Part shown: in pieces, positions 15,225 through 22,087 of the stretch
Numbering within the stretch: position 1 is the stretch's first letter
How the letters are laid out: the number at the start of each line of letters is the position of its first letter
Origin: Intestinibacillus sp964580155
GTDB taxonomy: Bacteria; Bacillota; Clostridia; Oscillospirales; Butyricicoccaceae
NCBI GenBank assembly: GCA_964580155.1
Contig: CAZOJP010000017.1
Span: forward strand, 1 to 37,242
DNA length: 37,242 nucleotides
Direction of reading: 5' to 3'
The notes under the pieces: model-generated
What the model was told of the DNA's origin: nothing
What the model saw: only the letters and a program-made list of their open reading frames with translations
Databases searched by the model: none
Translations under genes and position numbers: made by a program

Positions 15225-16049
15225 ATGTCCGGTTTTGATATTACGCAATATGCGGAAAAAAATCCTGCAGAAGTGCGTGCGCTCTTTCGCACGGGTGCGC
15301 TCGATGTGCCGACTGCGGGCATGTGCCGCGGATATGCACAGGCCAATTTGATGATTCTGCCGCGCGAATGGGCGCGGGACTTTCGGGAATTTGCGACGAA
15401 AAACCCGTTTGCATGCCCCGTACTGGAGATCATCAACGGTACGCCCGAAACCCATCTAATGGCGTCGGACGGCAACATCGCGACCGATGTTCCGGCATAC
15501 TTTATCTATGAAAACGGCGTGCGCACCGCGCGTGTGACCGACGTTTCAAGCTACTGGACGCAGGACAGCGTGGGCTTTCTCATCGGATGCAGCTTCTCCT
15601 TTGAAGAGGCGCTCATGCGTGCGGGCATCGAAATGCGCCATATCGCGACCGGCCGCAACGTGCCCATGTATAAGACCAACCGCATGACCGTGCCGGTCGG
15701 GGCATTTTCCGGACCGGTCGTGTGCTCGATGCGCCCGATGTCACCGGAGAATGCACGCATTGCCCAGGAAATTACCGCGTGTTTTCCGCATGTGCACGGC
15801 GCGCCGCTGCACATAGGCGATCCCTCCGCGCTTGGCATCGAGGATCTCCGGCGGCCGGATTACGGCGACGCGGTTGAAATCCGGCCGGACGAGGTTCCGG
15901 TTTTTTGGCCGTGCGGTGTCACACCGCAGGTTGCGGTCGAGCATGCGAAGCCGCCGTTCGCCATTGCGCATGCGCCGGGGTATATGTTTATTACGGATAT
16001 CCGAAACGACGCACTCAATGATTTTCTGGAGCAGCAAAAGCTGCGCTGA
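15225..16049 (+). CDS. DUF1445 / YcsI-like putative hydro-lyase (D-glutamate cyclase family)
   Basis: The 274-residue product belongs to the YcsI/DUF1445 family, annotated as putative hydro-lyase and related to mammalian D-glutamate cyclase, which converts D-glutamate to 5-oxo-D-proline. Recognisable blocks are GMCRGYAQANLMILP, FSFEEALMRAGIEMRH, MYKTNRMTVPVGAFSGP and HAPGYMFITDI. The ATG at 15225 is chosen over 15165 and 15198 because AAGGAGG lies 7 nt upstream. The gene is divergent from the ycsG-pxpABC operon. A product that is the substrate of PxpABC makes the local pathway coherent: D-glutamate to 5-oxoproline to L-glutamate (inference). Confidence 0.88.
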   Translation: MSGFDITQYAEKNPAEVRALFRTGALDVPTAGMCRGYAQANLMILPREWARDFREFATKNPFACPVLEIINGTPETHLMASDGNIATDVPAYFIYENGVRTARVTDVSSYWTQDSVGFLIGCSFSFEEALMRAGIEMRHIATGRNVPMYKTNRMTVPVGAFSGPVVCSMRPMSPENARIAQEITACFPHVHGAPLHIGDPSALGIEDLRRPDYGDAVEIRPDEVPVFWPCGVTPQVAVEHAKPPFAIAHAPGYMFITDIRNDALNDFLEQQKLR

Positions 16050-16052
16050 TAC

Positions 16053-16109
16053 GCAAAAAAAAGACCGTCGGCATTGCAACTTGAATTGCGCCGACGGTCT
16101 TTTTTTGCT
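16053..16109. terminator. Bidirectional intrinsic terminator
   Basis: Long perfect stem (about 18 bp, 16055-16072 with 16090-16107) with A8/T7 flanks and a 17-nt loop, between the convergent ycsI-like and brkB-like genes. Confidence 0.95.
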
Positions 16110-16111
16110 TT

Positions 16112-16969
16112 TTAGTAGAGGTGCAGATCGGAGGAAATCGAAGGATCGTACCGGCGCGCCACATAGATGATATGATTGAGCTGCGTGCCCATAATGAGCA
16201 GTTGACCGGTCAGGTACAGCCATAGCATGAGCACAATCAGCGCGCCGAGCGAGCCGTAGAGCAGGGAATAGCGCGCCATGTTATCGACATAAAACGAGAA
16301 GCCGGCAGACGCGAGGATCCAGAAAACGGTCGAAAATGCCGCGCCCGGCAGCGCATCTTTCCAGCTCAGCGGTGTGTTGGGAACAAAGCGGTTAAACACG
16401 AGCAGCAGCAAAAAGACAAAACAGATGACCAGCCAGTAGTTGCCGCCGCGCACAAAATTGCGCAGCAGCTGCGGCACGGCAATCCAGCGATCCGCCAGAC
16501 GCAGCAGGGTCTTGCCGATGACGACAAGCACAAAGCTGCCCACGATTGCAAGCAAAAAGCCCGCCGTCATGAGCACGGAGAGCAGCCGCTGATAGATGCC
16601 GCTGCGCCGCACCTCGACACGATAGAGCCTGTTTGCCGTGCGCACGAGCGAGGCCATCGCGCGTGACATGAAATACAGCGTCAGCACGATGCCGATAATC
16701 ATGGGGCTGATGGCAGGGTGATTGCGGATGTACTCAAAATAGGTGAGAATGAGCTGCTGCACGCTTTTGGGCAGCATACGCACCACAATCTCCAGACTGT
16801 CCGCCGAAATGTTCATCTGCGCGAGCACAGAGTTGAGGAACATCAGCAGCGGTGCAACGGAAAACAGCAGGAAATACGCAAGCTCCGCCGCGGACTGCGA
16901 CACCCCGTCGGAAAAATAGCGCCGGAACATTTGCCGCAGCACATAAAAAATCCGCTTGCCGACACTCAT
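16112..16969 (-). CDS. YihY/BrkB family inner-membrane protein
   Basis: A 285-residue multi-pass membrane protein of the YihY/BrkB (formerly 'ribonuclease BN') family, function not established. It has the family pattern: AAELAYFLLFSVAPLLMFL near the N-terminus, the central RLYRVEVRRS segment, FVPNTPLSWKDALPGAAFST, and the C-terminal YGSLGALIVLMLWLYLTGQ block. Roughly six transmembrane helices. The frame extends 46 codons further upstream. ATG at 16969 is chosen because AGGAGGT lies 6 nt before it and because a promoter lies within the upstream extension. It is divergent from the SLOG gene, with both promoters packed into about 70 bp. Confidence 0.9.
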   Translation of the reverse strand: MSVGKRIFYVLRQMFRRYFSDGVSQSAAELAYFLLFSVAPLLMFLNSVLAQMNISADSLEIVVRMLPKSVQQLILTYFEYIRNHPAISPMIIGIVLTLYFMSRAMASLVRTANRLYRVEVRRSGIYQRLLSVLMTAGFLLAIVGSFVLVVIGKTLLRLADRWIAVPQLLRNFVRGGNYWLVICFVFLLLLVFNRFVPNTPLSWKDALPGAAFSTVFWILASAGFSFYVDNMARYSLLYGSLGALIVLMLWLYLTGQLLIMGTQLNHIIYVARRYDPSISSDLHLY

Positions 16970-16997
16970 GGCCGCACCTCCTCTCTCGTTGTTCCCC

Positions 16998-17026
16998 ATT
17001 GTAACAGTTTTGTGCAACTTTGACAA
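16998..17026 (-). promoter_or_regulatory. Promoter for the brkB-like gene
   Basis: On the minus strand: TTGTCA, 17-nt spacer, TACAAT. Immediately to the right lies a small hairpin (CAACCT/AGGTTG at 17024-17040) shared with the divergent promoter region. Confidence 0.65.
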
Positions 17027-17037
17027 CCTGAAAAAGG

Positions 17038-17065
17038 TTGCATTCTGCGCGAAACGTGCTATACT
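17038..17065 (+). promoter_or_regulatory. Promoter for the SLOG gene
   Basis: TTGCAT, 16-nt spacer, TATACT, 40 bp before the chosen ATG. Confidence 0.6.
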
Positions 17066-17105
17066 AATATACGAACAAAGTTTCGATATGGGGGTGATGC
17101 ATGTC

Positions 17106-17633
17106 ATGGCTTTTCCGATTTGCGCACAGACCTGCTGCTTTTCCGGCTACCGGCCGGAAAAAATGCCTGCCGAAGGGTGCTGGGGGGCGAGCATTCCGGA
17201 TACGCTTTATGAGCCGCTGCAGCGCGCGGTACGCGGCGCAGTGGACGCAGGCTGCACCGATTTTATCACGGGCATGAGTCGCGGCTTTGACCTGTGGGCG
17301 GCGCAGACGGTGCTGCTGCTGCGCCGGGAGGCGCCGATCAAGCTCATTTGCGCGCTGCCGTTTTCCGAGCAGGAGGCGCATTGGGCGCAGGAGTGGCGCG
17401 CGCTGCACGCGCTTGTACGGGCGCGCGCCGATGCGGTGTGCGTGGTGAGTCCGGTGTATCACGCAGGATGCTTTCAAACGCGCAACCGTTTTATGGTCGA
17501 CAGCTCCAGCCGTCTGATCTGTTACTTTGACGGACGGCACGGCGGTACAGCTTATACAGTGCATCGCGCCGCTACGCGCGGCCTGCATATCGAAAATCTT
17601 GCAGACGGACAGCTCACGCTGGAGCTGCCGTAA
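17106..17633 (+). CDS. DUF1273 (YpsA-type) SLOG-domain protein
   Basis: A 175-residue cytoplasmic Rossmann-like protein of the DUF1273/YpsA branch of the SLOG superfamily, which binds nucleotide- or nucleoside-derived ligands. Visible features are CCFSGYRPEKMP at the N-terminus, the family motif ITGMSRGFDLWAAQ, CALPFSEQEAHW and the C-terminal RNRFMVDSSSRLICYFDG followed by GGTAYT. YpsA in Bacillus affects cell division under stress; the role of this branch is otherwise unclear. The frame is open from 16956. The ATG at 17106 is chosen because GGGGGTGAT precedes it at proper spacing and the conserved fold starts right after it. ATGs at 17088 and 17097 are less well placed. Confidence 0.82.
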   Translation: MAFPICAQTCCFSGYRPEKMPAEGCWGASIPDTLYEPLQRAVRGAVDAGCTDFITGMSRGFDLWAAQTVLLLRREAPIKLICALPFSEQEAHWAQEWRALHALVRARADAVCVVSPVYHAGCFQTRNRFMVDSSSRLICYFDGRHGGTAYTVHRAATRGLHIENLADGQLTLELP

Positions 17634-17638
17634 AACAC

Positions 17639-17670
17639 ACAAGCGCCGCCCGCAGGCGGCGCTTGTATGT
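17639..17670. terminator. Bidirectional terminator
   Basis: A 12-bp GC-rich perfect stem (17639-17650 with 17655-17666, loop CGCA) between convergent stops at 17633 and 17672. Short T-rich tails on both sides. Confidence 0.8.
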
Positions 17671-17671
17671 T

Positions 17672-18739
17672 TTAGTCAACCCGGACGGTCCATTGCAGCT
17701 CATCGGGCAGCTTGCCCCATTGCATGCCGGTTAGTGTATCGTATAGACGCTGGGTCAGTACGCCGATTCTGCCTCCGCCGATGTGCGCGACTTCGCCTTC
17801 GTAGCACAGCTCGCCGACCGGGGAAATGACCGCCGCCGTGCCCGTGCCAAAGACCTCCTCGAGCTTGCCCTCGCGTGATGCTCGCATGACATCCGCAATT
17901 GGCAGACGCTCTTCGGATACCGGCACACCCCAGTGGCGCATTAGGTCGATGCAGCTCATGCGGGTGACACCGGGCAGCACTGTGCCGGTGCAGGGCGCGG
18001 TGTAGACCGTGCCGTCAATTTTGAAGAAGCAGTTCATAGAGCCGACCTCTTCAACGTACTTATGCTCCACACCGTCGAGCCACAGCGTCTGCTCATAGCC
18101 GAGATCGTGTGCCTTGACCTGTGAAATGAGGCTTGCGGCATAGTTGCCGCCACACTTTGTAAAGCCCGTGCCGCCCGGGCACGCGCGCGTGTATTCATCC
18201 TCGACAAAGATTTTAACCGGATTGATACCCGCATCGTAGTATGCGCCGACCGGCGAGCAGATGACGAGGAACTGGTGCGTCTTGGACGGGCGCACGCCGA
18301 GGTGCGGCTCGGTCGCGATGACGAACGGGCGAATGTACAGGCTTGTGCCCTCACAGGACGGAACCCAGTCCGATTCGACCTTGACGAGCGCCTTGACCGC
18401 GTGCACGAAGTCTTCGACCGGCAGCGAGGGCAGACACATGCGCGCGTTGGTATTTTTCATCCGCTGCGCGTTTTGATCGGGGCGGAACAGCTGCACCGCG
18501 CCATCCGGTGTGCGGTATGCTTTCATGCCTTCGAAGGATTCCATGGCATAGTGCAGCACCATTGCGGCGGGATCAAGCTGCAGCGGTGCATAGGGCACGA
18601 TGCGTGCGTCATGCCAGCCGATGCCCTCGGTGTGGTCAATGACCAGCATATGATCGGTATAATAGATACCGAAGCCCAGCTTGGTCGGGTCGGGTTTTTC
18701 CTTGCGTGTCTTTGCAAAATCATACTTGATGTCCAGCAT
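17672..18739 (-). CDS. ilvE: Branched-chain amino acid aminotransferase
   Basis: A PLP enzyme that transfers the amino group between branched-chain 2-oxo acids and glutamate, the last step of Leu/Ile/Val synthesis. The ~355-residue class-II BCAT shows MESFEGMKAYRT, SLYIRPF, then GGTGFTKCGGNYAASL containing the PLP lysine (about residue 195), LDGVEHKYVEEVGSMNCFF, and LPGVTRMS followed by GTGTAAVISPVG. The frame begins with a TTG at 18745; the ATG at 18739 is preferred, with AAAGAG upstream. It stands alone with its own promoter and terminator. I saw no T-box in the short leader. Confidence 0.95.
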   Translation of the reverse strand: MLDIKYDFAKTRKEKPDPTKLGFGIYYTDHMLVIDHTEGIGWHDARIVPYAPLQLDPAAMVLHYAMESFEGMKAYRTPDGAVQLFRPDQNAQRMKNTNARMCLPSLPVEDFVHAVKALVKVESDWVPSCEGTSLYIRPFVIATEPHLGVRPSKTHQFLVICSPVGAYYDAGINPVKIFVEDEYTRACPGGTGFTKCGGNYAASLISQVKAHDLGYEQTLWLDGVEHKYVEEVGSMNCFFKIDGTVYTAPCTGTVLPGVTRMSCIDLMRHWGVPVSEERLPIADVMRASREGKLEEVFGTGTAAVISPVGELCYEGEVAHIGGGRIGVLTQRLYDTLTGMQWGKLPDELQWTVRVD

Positions 18740-18788
18740 CGTCAATCACTCTTTTCTGCTTTATTATGCTAAATTTACAGCTATCCCT

Positions 18789-18817
18789 ATTCTAGCGAAC
18801 ACAGACGACTTTTTCAA
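18789..18817 (-). promoter_or_regulatory. Promoter for ilvE
   Basis: On the minus strand: TTGAAA, 17-nt spacer, TAGAAT, 50 bp before the start. Confidence 0.65.
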
Positions 18818-18854
18818 GAGGGGTTGGCGAATTTTTGCATTTCTTCGTGTCACA

Positions 18855-18883
18855 TTGCCAAAATAGCGCGTGTCTGCTATACT
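18855..18883 (+). promoter_or_regulatory. Promoter for the secreted pseudo-deacetylase
   Basis: TTGCCA, 17-nt spacer, TATACT, followed by a 38-bp leader with AAAGGGGG as SD. Confidence 0.65.
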
Positions 18884-18920
18884 GAAAACGAAAATCCTTT
18901 TCCGGAAAGGGGGCGCGGAA

Positions 18921-20120
18921 ATGAAAACCGTGCGCCGCGCGGCTTGCCTTTTGCTGTCCGTTCTGCTGCTGAGCGGGCTTTTGAGCGGACTTGCCGTGCC
19001 TGATATTATTTTAACCGCGGTCAACGATCAATTTCTGCCGCTGTCCTCATCCACGATGCCGACGCGTAAAAACGGCGAAATCTATGTGCCGTATACGGTC
19101 TTTACGGGCACGCTTGGCCTGCAGGGCGCGTACAGCAGCGCACAGCAGCTGCTGGTGCTCTACAATTGGGATCATACGCTCAACTTTTCGGTTGGGCAGG
19201 GCTATGTCTATGACGAAAACGATACGAGCTATGCACAGCCCGCATATACCATCAGCGGTACAACCTATGTGCCGGCAAAGCTGGTGTGCGGCATTTTCGG
19301 CTTCTCTTATTCGACGATTTCGTCGAGCTATCCGGTGGTGCGTTTTGCAAACGACAGCGCCAAGCTGTCCGATCGCGCGTTTGGCGCGGGAGCGGCCGAA
19401 ACCGTCGACCGCATGGTGAAAAACTATCTCAATCCGTCCACAAGCGCGGGCGGCGGAGCGGCCGACACAACGACGGGAACCCAGCCGCAGATCCCTGTGC
19501 AGCCGCCTAAGGCGGAGGAGGCGATTCCGCAGCCTTCGGTGGTTTATCTGACCTTCTTCGGAACACCCGCCGAAGAAACGGACGAAATACTCGATATTTT
19601 ATCTACATATCACCGCACGGCGAGCTTTTTCCTGCCAACAGACAGCGTTCTTGCGCAGGATAGTGCGGTGCGCCGCATTGTTGCAGGGGGACATGCGCTC
19701 GGATTATCGATTACCGCGGACGCATCAATCGCAGACCCTGCCGCACTCGCCGCGCGGCTGGAACAGGCAAATGACGATCTGCTGCTCGTCTGCGGCGTGC
19801 AGACGCGGCTTGTGCTTGTTACAAACGGCACGGCAAGCTTATCACAGTCCCAGCGTGATGCGCTCGCAAATGCGGGCTATCGGCTGTGGGACGCGACGCT
19901 GACCGCACGAGAGGGCAGCCGCACGGCCTATCGCGGCGCGGAAACCGTGCTCAAAGGCTTTCAGCGCTCGACTGCGCCCGCCGTGGTCGCCCTTGGACAG
20001 AACAAAAACACACCGGCGACCCTGACCTATATCCTTCGGTATATGCGCGAGACCGCTATTTCGCACGCGGCAATCCACCTCAGCACCTCGCCGCTGAACG
20101 GCAGCGGCGATACGCGATAG
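18921..20120 (+). CDS. Secreted protein: copper-amine-oxidase-like stalk domain plus inactive polysaccharide-deacetylase domain
   Basis: 399 residues. The N-terminus (MKTVRRAACLLLSVLLLSGL) is a signal peptide or signal anchor. Residues ~35-150 resemble the copper-amine-oxidase N-terminal-like domain common in clostridial wall proteins (VNDQFLPLSSSTMPTRKNGE, YVPYTVF, TTYVPAKLVCGIFGF). After a Pro/Thr/Gly linker, residues ~205-395 follow the NodB-type deacetylase scaffold: VVYLTFFGTP, TDEILDILSTYHRTASFFLP, AGGHALGLS. The catalytic Asp-Asp of TFDDGP is replaced by Phe-Gly and the metal-binding His-x3-His is absent, so it is predicted to be catalytically dead and perhaps a peptidoglycan-binding or regulatory protein. 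The ATG at 18921 is used because AAAGGGGGCG precedes it and the signal peptide then begins correctly. Confidence 0.8.
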   Translation: MKTVRRAACLLLSVLLLSGLLSGLAVPDIILTAVNDQFLPLSSSTMPTRKNGEIYVPYTVFTGTLGLQGAYSSAQQLLVLYNWDHTLNFSVGQGYVYDENDTSYAQPAYTISGTTYVPAKLVCGIFGFSYSTISSSYPVVRFANDSAKLSDRAFGAGAAETVDRMVKNYLNPSTSAGGGAADTTTGTQPQIPVQPPKAEEAIPQPSVVYLTFFGTPAEETDEILDILSTYHRTASFFLPTDSVLAQDSAVRRIVAGGHALGLSITADASIADPAALAARLEQANDDLLLVCGVQTRLVLVTNGTASLSQSQRDALANAGYRLWDATLTAREGSRTAYRGAETVLKGFQRSTAPAVVALGQNKNTPATLTYILRYMRETAISHAAIHLSTSPLNGSGDTR

Positions 20121-20155
20121 AAAAAGTGCCCTCCCGCTTCGGGAGGGCACTTTTT
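20121..20155. terminator. Bidirectional intrinsic terminator
   Basis: Perfect 15-bp stem (20121-20135 with 20141-20155), A5/T5 ends, between the convergent pseudo-deacetylase gene and sigG. Confidence 0.95.
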
Positions 20156-20158
20156 CGC

Positions 20159-20929
20159 TTAAATCTGCTTGCGGATGTGCTCAAGAGCGCCCTTTTCAAG
20201 CCGAGAAACCTGCGCCTGTGAAATTTGGATTTCCTTGGCGACCTCCATCTGCGTGCGCCCCTCGAAAAAGCGCATGCGCACGATTTTCTTTTCGCGGTTG
20301 CTCAGCGAGCCGATTGCGCCCTTGAGCGCGATGGCTTCCAGCCAGTGTTCGTCCGTATTTTTGGTATCGCCCACCTGATCCATGACGCATAGCGTGTCAC
20401 CCTCTTCGCCCCAGACCGGTTCAAACAGAGAAACCGGATCCATAATCGCATCGAGCGCAAACACGACCTCTTCTTTTTTCAGCCCGAGCGTCTGAGCCAG
20501 CTCGATGATGGTCGGCTCGCGCTGATGTTCGCGCGTGAACGCCTCCTTCGCCTGCAGCGCACGGTACGCGGTGTCGCGCATCGACCGCGACACGCGAATG
20601 GCGCTGTTATCACGCAGATAACGGCGAATTTCGCCGATAATCATGGGTACGGCATAGGTGCTGAAGCGCACACCGAGATCAACATTAAAATTATCGATTG
20701 ATTTGATAAGCCCGATGCAGCCGACCTGAAACAGGTCGTCGACCGATTCGCCGCGACCATTGAAGCGCTGTATGATGCTGAGCACCAGACGTAGATTGCC
20801 GCGGATGAGCTTCTCTCGCGCAGCCGTGTCGCCATCGCGCACGCGCCGCAGCAGAGCGTTCATTTCATCGTTTGTCAGAACGGTTAGCTCCGATGTGTTG
20901 ACGCCACAGATTTCGACTTTCATCTGCAT
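20159..20929 (-). CDS. sigG: RNA polymerase sporulation sigma factor SigG
   Basis: The forespore-specific late sporulation sigma factor that drives spore-coat-independent forespore genes after engulfment. The 256-residue sequence is recognisable from its start (KVEICGVNTSELTVL). Region 2 contains NLRLVLSIIQRFNGRGE, DLFQVGCIGLIKSIDNF and STYAVPMIIGEIRRYLRD. The segment FALDAIMDPVSLFEP is typical of SigG, and region 4 has the helix-turn-helix TQMEVAKEIQISQAQVSRLE. ATG at 20929 has GGGAGGGGA 5-6 nt upstream; an open frame extends further but crosses the promoter. Unlike the common clostridial spoIIGA-sigE-sigG order, it stands alone here. Confidence 0.96.
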   Translation of the reverse strand: MQMKVEICGVNTSELTVLTNDEMNALLRRVRDGDTAAREKLIRGNLRLVLSIIQRFNGRGESVDDLFQVGCIGLIKSIDNFNVDLGVRFSTYAVPMIIGEIRRYLRDNSAIRVSRSMRDTAYRALQAKEAFTREHQREPTIIELAQTLGLKKEEVVFALDAIMDPVSLFEPVWGEEGDTLCVMDQVGDTKNTDEHWLEAIALKGAIGSLSNREKKIVRMRFFEGRTQMEVAKEIQISQAQVSRLEKGALEHIRKQI

Positions 20930-20974
20930 GGAATTCCCCTCCCGACTGGCAAAATCACTTTGTCCCTGTACCGT

Positions 20975-21004
20975 AGATTTTGCCACCCGGACGGTTAAAT
21001 ATAC
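20975..21004 (-). promoter_or_regulatory. Sigma-F promoter for sigG
   Basis: On the minus strand: GTATA (21000-21004), 15-nt spacer, GGCAAAATCT (20975-20984). The known sigma-F consensus is GyWTA, 15-16 nt, GGnrAnAnTW; only one defined -10 position differs. It lies about 45 bp before the start codon, and sigma-F is the established activator of sigG transcription. Confidence 0.65.
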
Positions 21005-21260
21005 CCTGTGAATTTTTGTTCTTGCGACATGTTTCGCGTGCTTTTATGCGTTTTGTATGGTAGATCGGCGCGTCCGGTCAAAGAAAAGCGCAGTATATTG
21101 TACAAATACGGCGCTGTAATTTTTTGCAGACATCTGCAATACCCGCTTTTTTGTGAGGAAAAGTGCTTTTTTGGAACAAATTCCCGTGTCATTTGCAACT
21201 AAACCAGTCACAGATGCAAGCACCTATCGGATTTCAACAGCACTGCAGCGCTGCGGACAA
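21005..21260. other. Intergenic region without recognised gene
   Basis: About 250 bp between the sigG promoter and the terminator of the ABC importer operon. It is AT-richer than its surroundings. Short open frames on both strands (about 60 codons) lack a convincing SD or any family resemblance. A small palindrome TTGTACAA (~21098) and a GCAGCGCTGC palindrome near 21245 are the only structures seen. Confidence 0.5.
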
Positions 21261-21294
21261 AAAAAACCGACGTGAACAAAATCACGTCGGTTTT
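21261..21294 (-). terminator. Terminator of the ABC importer operon
   Basis: A 13-bp perfect stem (21263-21275 with 21282-21294, loop ACAAAA) followed on the minus strand by T8. It lies just after the ATPase stop codon. Confidence 0.9.
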
Positions 21295-21303
21295 GTGCCG
21301 CAC

Positions 21304-22083
21304 TCACTCGCTGAGCAGCATGCGGTCGTTTTCGATGTTGAATTTTTGCAGCAGGTCTTGCACGCTCAGATTTTTCTTTTCCTCGCCTGCGATGTCGACG
21401 ACGATGCGCCCTGCATCCATCATAATGAGGCGGTTGCCGTATTCGATTGCATTGCGCATGTTGTGCGTGACCATGAGCGTGGTCAGGTTGTCGCGCGCGA
21501 CGATTTCGCGGGTCAGCTGCAGCACCTTGTCCGCGGTTTTGGGATCGAGCGCGGCGGTGTGCTCGTCGAGCAGCAGCAGGTCGGGCTTTTGCAGCGTCGC
21601 CATGAGCAGTGTAAGCGCCTGACGCTGGCCGCCGGACAGCAGGCCGACCTTGCTTGTCAGGCGGTTTTCCAGCCCGAGATCGAGCGTTTTGAGCTTTTCA
21701 CGGTACATGTCGCGCTCGGCATTCGTGATGCCGCTGCCGAGGCCGCGTCCCTTGCCGCGGCGATACGCGAGGGCGAGGTTCTCCTCGATGCCCATGCTTG
21801 CCGCAGTGCCCATCATGGGATCCTGAAATACGCGGCCGAGGAACTTCGCGCGCTTGTACTCGGGCAGTCCGGTCAGGTTGAAGCCGTTGAGCCGGATTTT
21901 GCCGGAATCGACCGGAAACACACCTGCGATGAGGTTGAGCATGGTCGATTTTCCGGCGCCGTTGCCGCCGATGACCGTGACGAAATCGCCCGGATTGAGC
22001 CTGAGATTGAGGTCGTTAATCGCGGTTTTCTGGTTGACCGTGCCCGCGTTAAAGGTTTTATAAAGATTGTGCAGTTCGAGCAT
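21304..22083 (-). CDS. ABC transporter ATP-binding protein (ABC_sub_bind-type importer)
   Basis: 259-residue ATPase of the importer encoded with the next two genes. Walker A is GGNGAGKST (~residue 38), the Q-loop is FQDPMMGTAAS, the signature is LLSGGQRQALTLLMA, Walker B is LLLLDEHTAALDP (His in place of the usual Pro after the catalytic Glu, a known trait of this importer group), and the H-loop is VTHNMRNAIEYG. The start is ATG 22083, four nt after the permease stop and preceded by AAGGAGGA; the longer open frame to 22176 overlaps the permease and is rejected. Related systems have been proposed to import tryptophan or other amino acids; the substrate here is not shown. Confidence 0.93.
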   Translation of the reverse strand: MLELHNLYKTFNAGTVNQKTAINDLNLRLNPGDFVTVIGGNGAGKSTMLNLIAGVFPVDSGKIRLNGFNLTGLPEYKRAKFLGRVFQDPMMGTAASMGIEENLALAYRRGKGRGLGSGITNAERDMYREKLKTLDLGLENRLTSKVGLLSGGQRQALTLLMATLQKPDLLLLDEHTAALDPKTADKVLQLTREIVARDNLTTLMVTHNMRNAIEYGNRLIMMDAGRIVVDIAGEEKKNLSVQDLLQKFNIENDRMLLSE

Positions 22084-22087
22084 AGGG

